From contig NZ_CP107917.1 in assembly GCF_036014175.1 (NCBI RefSeq), positions 1,364,001 to 1,428,000 on the forward strand: 64,000 nucleotides of DNA, written 5' to 3'. A model generated the notes under the pieces. That model did not search any database and was not told the origin of the DNA. It worked only from the letters and a program-made list of their open reading frames with translations. Below, piece after piece: positions 37,379-45,595 of this stretch (positions are counted from its first letter, which is position 1; each line of letters begins with the position of its first letter). The position numbers were made by a program, and so were the translations under genes. Origin of the DNA: Streptomyces sp. NBC_00443. GTDB lineage: Bacteria; Actinomycetota; Actinomycetes; Streptomycetales; Streptomycetaceae.

Positions 37379-40240
37379 ATGGCCGAGTCCGGGCAGCACG
37401 AGCAGCGCTACGAACGGTACGAGGGCGGCAGTCCCGAGGCGGAACGCCTGATGTTCGAGCGGCTGGCGCGCGAGCTGATGGACGTGCAGGCCAGGAACCG
37501 GCGTGCCGGGGGCGGCGACATCACCCGCACCTTCCATGCCAAGGCACCGGTGGCCGTGGAGAACGCGCGGCTGCGCTTCCACGACGACCTCCCGTCAGCG
37601 CTGCGCGTGGGGTTCGCCCAGCCCGGCGCCGAGTATCCGGCGACCGTACGGCTGTCCAACGCGAGCGGCATCCGGCAGGGCGACGGCTCGCCGGATCTGC
37701 GCGGCGCGGCCGTGCGGGTGCGGGTGTCGGAGGAGGAGAGCCACGATCTGCTGGCGACCAGCCACCCTGTCTCGCACGCCCGCAACGCCCGGGAGTTCGT
37801 GGCCTTCGCCAAGGCGATGGCTGGCGCCCGCAGTCCGGTGCAGAAGGCGTTCGGGCTGTTCGTGAAGCTCCCGCTCGCGGTGGGGCTGGGCACCGCCAAC
37901 CGGATGCGGCGCAATGTGCAGGCGGCCGCCCGGCACACCGTCGACTCGCTGGCCTACGAGACGTACTGGAGCCGGGGCGCGATGCTGTGGGGCGACGCGG
38001 GGCCCGTGCGGTTCCTGTTCCGGCCCGCGCCGGGCACCCCGCCGGGGCCCGCGCCGGACCGCCGGGACCCGGACTTCCTGCACCGTGAGTTCGCGCGCCG
38101 GCTGGCGCAGGGCTCCGTCGAGTACGACCTGTGCGTGCAGCGGTTCGTGGACGAGCGGCACACGCCGGTCGAGGACGCCTCGGTGGAGTGGACGGACGCG
38201 GTGGCGCCCGCGCTTCCCGTCGCCCGGCTCACGATCCCCGGCCAGGACCTGGACTCCGCTCAGGCGCGTGCGATCGCCCGCCGTGTCGAGGACCTGGGCT
38301 TCAACCCCTGGTACACGACCGAGGAGTTCAGGCCGCTCGGCAACATCAACCGGGCCCGCAAGGCCGCGTACCAGGCGTCCGGCGCGCACCGGCTCGGGCT
38401 GCGGTTCGTCACCGGGGAGCCGGTCCGCAACAAAATCCTCGGCCGTCCCGTCGAAGCGGCTTTCGCGCTGCTCAACCGGTATGTGCCCTGGCACCGGCTG
38501 CCGACGCAGCTGAGCCTGCTGAACCTGGTGTTCCTGCGGAAGGTGCTGCGCAGGCTGAACCTGATCGACACCGAGCCGTGCGAGGCACCGCCCCACGCCC
38601 AGCGGGTGCCCGAGCCGATCCCGGAGCGGCTGCGCGGCGAGCGGTCGTACGACGGGACGTACAACGATCTGTCGGCCCCGGGCATGGGCGCCGTCGGCGC
38701 GGCCTTCGGCCGCAATATGGCGCCCGTCCTCCGTCCCGACCTCTTCGACACCCCGAACCCGGTCACGGTCAGCCGCCTGCTCCTGTACCGCGAGAGCTTC
38801 CTGCCCGCGACCTCGCTGAACGTGCTGGCCGCTGCCTGGATCCAGTTCCAGGTGCACGACTGGGTCAACCACCGCCGCCACCGGCCTTCGGAGCGCAGTG
38901 TCGAGGTCCCGTTGCCGCCCGGCAGCGGACCGTGGCACAACACGCCCGGCGGGCCCGGCGAGAGCGTGATGCGGTTCGCGGAGAACCAGGGCATCGAAAA
39001 GCCGGGCAGCCCGCCGATCCTGTTCGCCAACACCGCCTCGCACTGGTGGGACGGCTCCGAGGTGTACGGCGCCGACGAGCAGACCGCCCGCTTCCTGCGC
39101 GAGGCCGGGGGCCGCGCCGAACTCCGCCTGGAGGACGGCCACTTGCCGAACAGCGGCAACGGCGGGATTCCGCTGACGGGCTTCAACGACAGCTGGTGGA
39201 TGGGCCTCAGCGCCATGCACACGTTGTTCGCGCGCGAGCACAACGCGGTGTGCGCCGCGCTGCGGGCGGAGTATCCGACGATGAGCGAGGAGCGGATCTA
39301 CCAGCGGGCCCGCCTGGTGGTCTCGGCGCTGATCGCGAAAATCCACACGGTGGAGTGGACGCCGGCGATCCTCGCCACCGAGGCGATCGACATCGCCCTG
39401 CACACCAACTGGCAGGGTCCGCCCAGGAAATGGCTGGACCAGCTCGGGTTGTGGCTGTTCGAGTCGCACTCCCTGACCGGCATCCCCGAGACCCTGCCGG
39501 ACCACCACAGCGCGCCGTACTCCCTCACCGAGGACTTCGTCACCGTCTACCGCATGCACCCGCTGATCCCGGACGACTTCGAGCTGCGTGAGCACCAGCT
39601 CGGGCAGCGCCTGGAGACGGTGGGCTTCCTGGACATCCAGGGCGGCGCGGCGGAGGCGCGGATCCGCAAGGCCGGGCTCGCCAACAGCTTGTACTCGTTC
39701 GGCATCGCCCACCCCGGCGCGATCGCTCTCCACAACTTCCCGCGCTCGCTGCAGCAGTTCGAGCGTGACGGCGAGATCATCGACCTGTCGGTGGTGGACC
39801 TGGTCCGGACCCGGCGGCGTGGTGTCCCGCGCTACAACGACTTCCGCGAAGGGCTGCACAAGCCGCGCCTGCGTTCCTTCGAGGAGCTGACGGAGAACGC
39901 CGAGACGCTGGCGCGGCTGAAGGACGTGTACCGCTCGGTCGACGAGATCGACACCGTCGTAGGGCTGTTCGGGGAGAACCCGCCGACCGGGTTCGGCTTC
40001 AGCGACACCGCGTTCCGGGTGTTCATCCTGATGGCGAGCCGGCGTCTGCAGTCCGACCGCTTCCTCACCGTCGACTACCGGCCGGAGGTCTACACGCCGC
40101 TGGGCCTCGACTGGGTCGAGCGGGGCAGCCTGAACTCCGTGATCCTGCGGCACTGCCCGGAGCTGGCGGCGCTGCTGCCGCGCGGGGCGAGCGCGTTCGC
40201 GCCTTGGCGGGCGGTGCGGCCGACGAGCGGCTCTTCTTGA
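37379..40240 (+). CDS. Fusion of a catalase-like haem domain and a cyclooxygenase/alpha-dioxygenase-like haem peroxidase
   Basis: The 953-residue protein has two haem modules. Residues about 45-345 resemble the catalase fold used by allene oxide synthases. His53 in TFHAKA is the distal-type histidine, VRLSNASG and DLRGAAVRVR follow the fold, and Tyr331 in RARKAAYQASGAHR fits the R-x-x-x-Y proximal ligand of catalases. Residues about 425-945 resemble animal haem peroxidases of the COX/alpha-dioxygenase type. His493 (FQVHDWVNH) is the distal His, and VYRMHPLIPDDF keeps both the radical tyrosine (Tyr724) and the proximal His (His727) in the Y-x-x-H spacing of COX Tyr385/His388. No signal peptide is seen. 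It likely oxygenates a fatty acid and processes the hydroperoxide. GGAAG precedes ATG 37379. Confidence 0.85.
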   Translation: MAESGQHEQRYERYEGGSPEAERLMFERLARELMDVQARNRRAGGGDITRTFHAKAPVAVENARLRFHDDLPSALRVGFAQPGAEYPATVRLSNASGIRQGDGSPDLRGAAVRVRVSEEESHDLLATSHPVSHARNAREFVAFAKAMAGARSPVQKAFGLFVKLPLAVGLGTANRMRRNVQAAARHTVDSLAYETYWSRGAMLWGDAGPVRFLFRPAPGTPPGPAPDRRDPDFLHREFARRLAQGSVEYDLCVQRFVDERHTPVEDASVEWTDAVAPALPVARLTIPGQDLDSAQARAIARRVEDLGFNPWYTTEEFRPLGNINRARKAAYQASGAHRLGLRFVTGEPVRNKILGRPVEAAFALLNRYVPWHRLPTQLSLLNLVFLRKVLRRLNLIDTEPCEAPPHAQRVPEPIPERLRGERSYDGTYNDLSAPGMGAVGAAFGRNMAPVLRPDLFDTPNPVTVSRLLLYRESFLPATSLNVLAAAWIQFQVHDWVNHRRHRPSERSVEVPLPPGSGPWHNTPGGPGESVMRFAENQGIEKPGSPPILFANTASHWWDGSEVYGADEQTARFLREAGGRAELRLEDGHLPNSGNGGIPLTGFNDSWWMGLSAMHTLFAREHNAVCAALRAEYPTMSEERIYQRARLVVSALIAKIHTVEWTPAILATEAIDIALHTNWQGPPRKWLDQLGLWLFESHSLTGIPETLPDHHSAPYSLTEDFVTVYRMHPLIPDDFELREHQLGQRLETVGFLDIQGGAAEARIRKAGLANSLYSFGIAHPGAIALHNFPRSLQQFERDGEIIDLSVVDLVRTRRRGVPRYNDFREGLHKPRLRSFEELTENAETLARLKDVYRSVDEIDTVVGLFGENPPTGFGFSDTAFRVFILMASRRLQSDRFLTVDYRPEVYTPLGLDWVERGSLNSVILRHCPELAALLPRGASAFAPWRAVRPTSGSS

Positions 40241-40288
40241 ACGAGGCAGTGGCTCATCCTGAACGAGCCAGGTCGAAACGGCGGTGAG

Positions 40289-40317
40289 TTGACAGGTTCG
40301 GCGGCCGGCGTCAGAGT
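40289..40317 (+). promoter_or_regulatory. HrdB-type promoter giving a probable leaderless transcript
   Basis: TTGACA at 40289-40294 is followed, after exactly 17 bases, by CAGAGT at 40312-40317, five of six matches to the Streptomyces -10 consensus TAGRRT. Transcription would begin at about 40324-40326, and the next gene's ATG is at 40326. No ribosome-binding site precedes that ATG, which supports a leaderless mRNA. Confidence 0.6.
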
Positions 40318-40325
40318 CCCGGCTG

Positions 40326-41791
40326 ATGGAGATCAACGATCTGACGCCGGCCGAGCGCGCGGTATGGGAGGCCTTTCCCAAGGGCGCGGCTGTGGACTTC
40401 CGCGATGCGGAGGGGGAGAGCCCGGCCGAGGGCGCCGGCTGGGGGCCGCAACGGACCGTCCGCGCCGTGGTGTTGCGGGCGCTTCTGCTCGACGGTCCGA
40501 CGCGGAGCGGTGAGGTGGCCGCCCTCAGGGTGGCGGGTGCGCGGATCACCGGTGTGCTGGACCTGCGGTATGCGACGGTGGACAGCATCGTGCGTCTCAG
40601 CCACTGCTACTTCGAGGATGTGCCCGATCTGTCCGGCGCCCAGCTGAAGTACCTCAATCTGACCGGGTCCCAGCTGCCCGGTCTGGCGTCCGCCCGGGTC
40701 CGGGTCGACGGTGGGCTGCGGCTGATGGGCTGCCGGTTCCGCGGGCCGGTCCGGCTCGGCGGCGCGCAGGTCGCCGGGGCGCTGTATCTGGAGGGAACCG
40801 AGGTCACCGCGCCGGAGGGGACCGCGGACCCGGTCCTGCAGCTCCACCAGGTGACCATCGGGGAGGACCTGTGCGCGACTCGGCTGCGCACGCGCGGTGA
40901 GATCCGGCTGAACGGCGCCACGATCGGCGGCTCGCTCCGGCTGGAGAACGCCGAGCTGAGTCATCCCGAGGGCTTCGTCCTGAGCGCGGAGGCCCTCGAA
41001 GTGGGCGCCAACGTCCTCGGCAGGCGCCTGAGCGCGCACGGCCGCATCGACCTGCGCGGCGCCCGCATCCCGGGCCGGCTCGACCTGCTGTACAGCCGGC
41101 TGGCCAACCCCGGCGGCACGGCGATGCGGGCGAGCAGTTGTGTCATCGGCGAGGTCTGGCTGCGCAAGGGCCCCCGATCAAGGGCATGCTCAACCTGCGC
41201 CGCTCCCAGATAGAACACCTCAACCTGGAGCCGGAGATGCTGCCGGACCAGGTCCGTCTCCTCGACCTCACCTACGTCTCCCTGACCCCGCACGTGCCGC
41301 CCGAGCGCCGGCTGCCCATGCTGACTCGGGACGAGGACACGTTCGACCCGCACGGGTACGAGCAGTTGACCGCCGCCTACCGCAGGACCGGCGACGACGA
41401 CGGCGCCCGCCTCGTCCAGCTAGCCAAACAGCGCCGCCACCGGACGACGCTCCCCTGGTACGGCCGCATGTGGGGCCACGTCCAGGACGCCACCGTCGGC
41501 TACGGCTTCCGGCCCATGCGTGCCCTGGGCTGGCTGCTGTCCCTGCTCGCCCTCGGCTCCGTGGCGTTCGCGGTGCACGCGCCTCCGCCCCTGAAGGCGG
41601 ACGAGGCACCGCAGTTCAACCCGGTCTTCTACACCCTCGACCTGCTGCTGCCGGTGATCTCCTTCGGGCAGGAACCGGCCTTCGCCCCGGAGGGCGGGCA
41701 GCAGGCCCTGGCGTACGTCCTCGTCCTCACCGGCTGGATCCTCGCCACGACGGTCATCGCCGGCGTGACGCGGACCGTCAGTCGCCAGTAG
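40326..41791 (+). CDS. Membrane protein with beta-helix-like repeats, with an apparent frameshift
   Basis: Similar Streptomyces proteins are often labelled membrane-associated oxidoreductase, but I see no cofactor motif. Residues about 45-285 repeat a roughly 20-residue pattern ending in leucine-rich strands (for example ITGVLDLRYATV, PVRLGGAQVAGALYLEGTEV), suggesting a beta-solenoid. The C-terminal part has two clear hydrophobic helices (ALGWLLSLLALGSVAFAV and QALAYVLVLTGWILATTVIA) flanking a LLLPVISFGQE segment. The frame breaks at the C run 41171-41175; one extra C joins WLRKGP to PIKGMLNLRRSQ and gives 488 residues. The gene is probably intact in the organism. It probably starts from a leaderless message. 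Confidence 0.8.
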
Positions 41792-41801
41792 GCCACCGCG
41801 G

Positions 41802-43640
41802 TCACTGCGCGATGTGCTGCGCGGCCAGCCGCACGGGCGCGTTCTGGGCGCCGTAACCCCGGTAGCCGTCCCGCTGCACCAGCTCGAAGAAGACCCGGCC
41901 GACCGTCACGGTGTAGCAGTGCCGGAACTCCCCGTACGCGTCACGGTCGTAGAGGATGCCCAGCTCGCGATACGTCTCCAGCTCGCCGTCCGCGAACTCG
42001 AACCGTGCCGCCAGGTCGTCGTAGTAGTTGGCGGGGATCGGCAGCAGCCGGCCGCCGGACTGCCGGAAGCGGCGGGCCGCGGCGACCACGTCGTCCGTGG
42101 CCAGCGCGATGTGCTGGGCGTGCACCGTGTCGTCCGTGGGTGCCGCGCCGACGCTCAGGGCGATACGGACGCTGCCGTCGGGGTTGGTGACGGCGCGGCT
42201 GCGCATCAGGCCGTACGGGTCGGCGACGTCGACGCTCTCCTGGGGGTGCAGGCCGAGGACGCTGCGGTGGAAGAGGGTCGCCTCGTCGAAGTGGTGCCAG
42301 GGCTGGACGAGGGCGAGGTGGTCGATGCGGGTCACGCCCGGGTCCCGCGTGCCCTGCCCGGCGACTGCCGTAATCTGCTCGCCGTGCCCCGCGCCCTGCT
42401 CGGCATGCCCGGTGTCGGTGAAGTCGGCGCGCCAGTTGGGCAGTTCGGGCCGGTCCGTCGCGCAGAAGAAGAGTTCCGTGCCGTCGGGGGCCGCGACCGC
42501 GTCCAGCGGGGCGTCCCGCGGAGCGCGGCGGCGGGGCAGGACCGGGGCCAGGAGGGCCTCGGCGCGGTGGGCGGCGCCGGCCGGGTCCGGGGACTCCAGG
42601 CCGATCGCGGCGAGGCCGGTGCCGTCCCGGCGTGCCGAGCCTTGGGTGTTGACCAGAACCCGGGCCTCGCCCTGCTGCCAGAGGTCGACCGGCTTGCTGC
42701 GATGCCGTGCGGTGCGGGTGAAGCCCAGGGCGCCGAGTACGGCTGAGACGGGCCCGGCGTCCGGCGTGACGAGTTCGGCGAAGGCGACGCCGGTGGGGAC
42801 GACGGAGGCGGGCGGTGTCGTCCGGCCGACCTCCTCCTGGAGGACCAGCAGGGAGCGCAGGGCGTCCACGGCGGTCGGGCCGGCCTCGGCCTGGCGGAAG
42901 ACGTCGTTGAAGACCTCCAGGGAGAGCGGGCCGTCGTATCCCGTGCGCAGGACGTGGCGTACCAGTCCGGCGACGTCGAAGCCGCCCTGGCCGGGAAAGC
43001 AGCGGTAGTGGCGGCTCCACTGCAGGACGTCCATCGCGAGCAGCGGGGCGTCGGCGAGCTGGAGGAAGAAGATCTTCTCGCCGGGGATGTCCTCGATCCC
43101 TTCGAGGTCCTTGGGGTCGGAGCTGCGCGACAGGATGTGGAAGCTGTCCAGGCAGGTGCCGAGTGCGGGGTGGTCGGCGGCCTCGACGATGCGCCAGGCG
43201 TGGTCGTACGTGCTGACGTGCCGTCCCCAGGCGAGCGCCTCGTAGGCGACGCGGATGCCGAAGTCCTGGGCGAGGTCCGCGAGTTGACCCAGCTGCCCGG
43301 CGGCGAGCGCGTCGTCGTCCACCGCGCGCGGGTGCACGCTGGAGCAGACGAGGACGGTGTCGGCGCCGAGCCGCCGCATCAGCTCGAACTTGTGCCGGGC
43401 GCGACGCAGGTTGCGGGCGAACTCGTCGGCGGGCACGGCCTCGATGTCCCGCATCGGCTGGTAGAGGTCGACGGTGAGGCCGAGGTCGGCGCAGCGGGCG
43501 CGGATCTCCTCGGGGGTGAGGGGGCTGGCCAGCAGGTCGTTCTCGAAGATCTCCACACCGTCGAAGCCGGCCCGGGAGGCGGCCGTGAGCTTCTCGGTGA
43601 GGGATCCGCTGAGGGAGACGGTGGCGATGGACGTACGCAT
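41802..43640 (-). CDS. 3-dehydroshikimate dehydratase fused to a 4-hydroxyphenylpyruvate-dioxygenase-like domain
   Basis: The 612-residue protein has an N-terminal xylose-isomerase-like TIM barrel (MRTSIATVSLSGSLTEKLTA ..., GFDGVEIFENDLL, YEALAWGRH, CLDSFHI, LSLEVFNDVF). A C-terminal vicinal-oxygen-chelate domain resembles HPPD (TRIDHLALVQPWHHFDE near residue 440 and FFELVQRDGYRGYGA near the end). This architecture is known for bacterial 3-dehydroshikimate dehydratases, which make protocatechuate from the quinate/shikimate route. It shares an operator-controlled leftward unit with the shikimate/quinate dehydrogenase. The leader between them carries repeats (see 43641-43710). AGGAGAAGAGG precedes ATG 43640. 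Confidence 0.88.
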   Translation of the reverse strand: MRTSIATVSLSGSLTEKLTAASRAGFDGVEIFENDLLASPLTPEEIRARCADLGLTVDLYQPMRDIEAVPADEFARNLRRARHKFELMRRLGADTVLVCSSVHPRAVDDDALAAGQLGQLADLAQDFGIRVAYEALAWGRHVSTYDHAWRIVEAADHPALGTCLDSFHILSRSSDPKDLEGIEDIPGEKIFFLQLADAPLLAMDVLQWSRHYRCFPGQGGFDVAGLVRHVLRTGYDGPLSLEVFNDVFRQAEAGPTAVDALRSLLVLQEEVGRTTPPASVVPTGVAFAELVTPDAGPVSAVLGALGFTRTARHRSKPVDLWQQGEARVLVNTQGSARRDGTGLAAIGLESPDPAGAAHRAEALLAPVLPRRRAPRDAPLDAVAAPDGTELFFCATDRPELPNWRADFTDTGHAEQGAGHGEQITAVAGQGTRDPGVTRIDHLALVQPWHHFDEATLFHRSVLGLHPQESVDVADPYGLMRSRAVTNPDGSVRIALSVGAAPTDDTVHAQHIALATDDVVAAARRFRQSGGRLLPIPANYYDDLAARFEFADGELETYRELGILYDRDAYGEFRHCYTVTVGRVFFELVQRDGYRGYGAQNAPVRLAAQHIAQ

Positions 43641-43710
43641 GCCGGTACCTCTTCTCCTGGCTCTTCCTGTTCTTCTGGCTCTTACTGGCTCTTACTGGCT
43701 CTTACTGGCT
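43641..43710 (-). repeat. Short tandem repeats in the leader of the dehydroshikimate dehydratase gene
   Basis: CTTACTGGCT occurs three times in tandem at 43681-43710, followed towards the gene by imperfect variants (CTTCTGGCT, CTTCCTGTT, CTCCTGGCT). On the coding strand this is a chain of AGCCAG words. The last unit overlaps the TAA of the upstream dehydrogenase gene. It may be slippage-prone and could alter the spacing between the two genes. Confidence 0.6.
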
Positions 43711-44589
43711 CGGGGTTCCCACCGCGTCTGCCAGCTCGGCGATGTCCGCGAGCATGCGCGCGCTGTCGGGCTCGCGCCCGGTGAACAGGCGGAAGGCGTC
43801 GGCGGCCTGGAAGACGGCCATGCCGCCGCCGTCGAGGGTGGCGCACCCGAGCGAGCGTGCCGTGCGCAGCAGTTCCGTCTCCAGCGGGCGGTAGACGACC
43901 TCGGCGACCCACAGGCCCGGGTGGAGCAGCTCGGCCGGCAGGGGCATGCCGGGGTGGGCAGCCATGCCGGTCGGGGTGGCGTGCACCAGGCCGTCGGCGT
44001 GGGTCAGCAGTGCGGGCAGCGCGTCGAGGGCGGCGCCGACCGCGCGGCCCGCGCCGAAGTGCCGGTTCAGGGAGGCGGCGAGGTCGGCGGCGCGGTCGGC
44101 CAGCGCGTCGGCCACGGTGACCCGCTCGGCGCCGAGGGTCAGCATGGCGTGTGCGACGGCCGCGCCCGCGCCCCCGGCACCGAGCTGCACGACCCGCTCC
44201 AGCGGCACGTCGGGCAGGCCCCGTGCGAAGGAGGCGGCGAAGCCGGTGACGTCCGTGTTGTGGCCGACGGAGCGGCCGTCCTCGAGGACGACGGTGTTGA
44301 CCGCGCCGAGCGCCTCGGCCTGCGGGGCGAGCGCGTCCAGATGGTCGATGACGAGCCGCTTGCACGGGTGCGTGATGTTGAGCCCGTCGAAGCCCAGGTC
44401 GCGCGCCGCCCGCAGCAGGTCGCCCACCGCCTCCGGCGGGACACCGAGCACGTCGATGTCGATGAGCCGGTACAGGTAGCGCAGGCCCTGCCGGTCGGCC
44501 TCCCTCTCGTGCAGCGCCGGGCTGAGCGACGGACCGATGCCGGAACCGATCAGCCCGACGAGATACGAGTCCTTGGCGTCCTTGGCCAC
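43702..44589 (-). CDS. Shikimate/quinate dehydrogenase (AroE/QuiB family)
   Basis: This 295-residue NAD(P)-dependent enzyme has SPALHEREA (substrate pocket), NITHPCKR with the catalytic lysine, NTDVTGF with the catalytic aspartate, and the nucleotide loop GAGGAGAAVAHA. The neighbourhood (dehydroshikimate dehydratase and MHS-type importer) argues for a catabolic quinate/shikimate dehydrogenase rather than the biosynthetic AroE. GTG 44589 with AGGAGG 6 bases upstream is the clear start; the frame continues artificially to 44817. An operator at 44613-44638 lies just upstream. Confidence 0.9.
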   Translation of the reverse strand: MAKDAKDSYLVGLIGSGIGPSLSPALHEREADRQGLRYLYRLIDIDVLGVPPEAVGDLLRAARDLGFDGLNITHPCKRLVIDHLDALAPQAEALGAVNTVVLEDGRSVGHNTDVTGFAASFARGLPDVPLERVVQLGAGGAGAAVAHAMLTLGAERVTVADALADRAADLAASLNRHFGAGRAVGAALDALPALLTHADGLVHATPTGMAAHPGMPLPAELLHPGLWVAEVVYRPLETELLRTARSLGCATLDGGGMAVFQAADAFRLFTGREPDSARMLADIAELADAVGTPSQ

Positions 44590-44612
44590 CGGGGGACCTC
44601 CTGAGCGGCTCA

Positions 44613-44638
44613 CTAATGTACGAACTGGTGAGTTAGTA
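44613..44638 (-). promoter_or_regulatory. TetR operator copy 1 (upstream of shikimate/quinate dehydrogenase)
   Basis: Read on the minus strand this 26-bp site is TACTAACT-CA-CCAGT-TC-GT-AC-ATTAG. Its outer ends (TACTAA / TTAG-like) are inversely related, as expected for a dimer site. Twenty of 26 positions are identical to the site at 45496-45521 on the other side of the TetR gene. It lies 24 bp from the dehydrogenase start. Confidence 0.8.
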
Positions 44639-44758
44639 ATAGCAGGCGAGCCGCAGCTTGGGAAGGCCTGACCCGGCACGCGGAGCGAGGGGGCTTCTAC
44701 AATCACCGGCACGCGGGTGAGCCACCGGGGCGCGCTCACCCCTCGCCGAAGGAAGCCG

Positions 44759-45424
44759 ATGACCAGCGTCGAAGAGCCGGCACGCAGCAACGGGCGGATC
44801 CGTGACGCCGCCCGCACCCAGGCCGAGATCCTCGACGTCGCGACGCAGGAGTTCGCCCGCGCCGGTTACGACGGCGCCCGCGTGGACGAGATCGCCGCCC
44901 GCACCCGGACCACGAAGCGGATGATCTACTACTACTTCGGTGGCAAGGAACAGCTGTTCACGGCCGTGCTGGAGCGGGCGTACGGCGTGATCCGGGAGGC
45001 CGAGCAGGAGCTCGACGTCGAGCATCTGGACCCGGTCGCGGCCATCCGCCGACTGGCCGAGGTGACCTTCGACCACCACGAGCAGCACCCGGACTTCATC
45101 CGCCTGGTCAGCATCGAGAACATCCACGGGGCCGAGCACATCGCCGCCTCCGAGAAGCTCGGCAAGATCGGCTCACCGGCCCTGGACGTGATCCGCCGGA
45201 TCCTGGAGTCGGGACAGCGCTCCGGCCTGTTCACGGCCGACGTCGACGCCGTCGACCTGCACGCGATGATCAGCTCCTTCTGCTTCTTCCGGGTCTCCAA
45301 CCGGCACACCTTCGGTGCCCTGTTCGGCCGTGACCTGGTGGATCCGGCCCAGCGCGAGCACTACCGGGCGATGCTCGGCGACATGGTGATCGCGTATCTG
45401 ACGGCGGACCGCGCCGCGGACTGA
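44759..45424 (+). CDS. TetR-family regulator of the shikimate/quinate module
   Basis: The 221-residue protein has the TetR helix-turn-helix (TQAEILDVATQEFARAGYDG, then VDEIAARTRTTKRMIYYYFGGKE split across residues about 30-70) and a long helical ligand-binding region. It sits between the leftward dehydrogenase/dehydratase unit and the rightward MFS gene, each preceded by the same 26-bp motif, so it should repress both until an aromatic or hydroaromatic acid binds. ATG 44759 with AAGGAA upstream is chosen over the longer frame. Confidence 0.9.
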   Translation: MTSVEEPARSNGRIRDAARTQAEILDVATQEFARAGYDGARVDEIAARTRTTKRMIYYYFGGKEQLFTAVLERAYGVIREAEQELDVEHLDPVAAIRRLAEVTFDHHEQHPDFIRLVSIENIHGAEHIAASEKLGKIGSPALDVIRRILESGQRSGLFTADVDAVDLHAMISSFCFFRVSNRHTFGALFGRDLVDPAQREHYRAMLGDMVIAYLTADRAAD

Positions 45425-45452
45425 GCGGCGCGGGGATCCACGGCGCGACCTC

Positions 45453-45521
45453 TTGACACCGGGGAAACGTGAGCGCAACATCCCTAGCCATCACGTACTA
45501 ACTATCCAGTGGGTTAATTAG
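45453..45521 (+). promoter_or_regulatory. MFS gene promoter with TetR operator copy 2
   Basis: TTGACA at 45453-45458 and CAACAT at 45476-45481 (17-base spacer) form a plausible promoter. The operator TACTAACT-AT-CCAGT-GG-GT-TA-ATTAG lies at 45496-45521, just downstream of the expected start, where a bound repressor would block transcription. It matches the site at 44613-44638 at 20 of 26 positions. Confidence 0.75.
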
Positions 45522-45595
45522 CCGCGATCCGGCTCCTCTCCCCGTCGCTCAAGTCCCCACTCCACCTATGTTGGAGTCCCTCGAAGGAGCACGCC

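Noticed and set aside
37595..40588. A 997-codon minus-strand frame opposite the haem fusion gene
   Set aside because: It is antisense to a gene with conserved haem residues and contains only arginine/proline/glycine-rich sequence.
41802..43640. Two separate genes (TIM-barrel dehydratase and HPPD) rather than a fusion
   Set aside because: The frame is continuous and this fused architecture is known for 3-dehydroshikimate dehydratases.
43681..43710. CTTACTGGCT repeats considered as a CRISPR or phage attachment site
   Set aside because: Only 10-bp contiguous units without spacers and no integrase or tRNA gene nearby.
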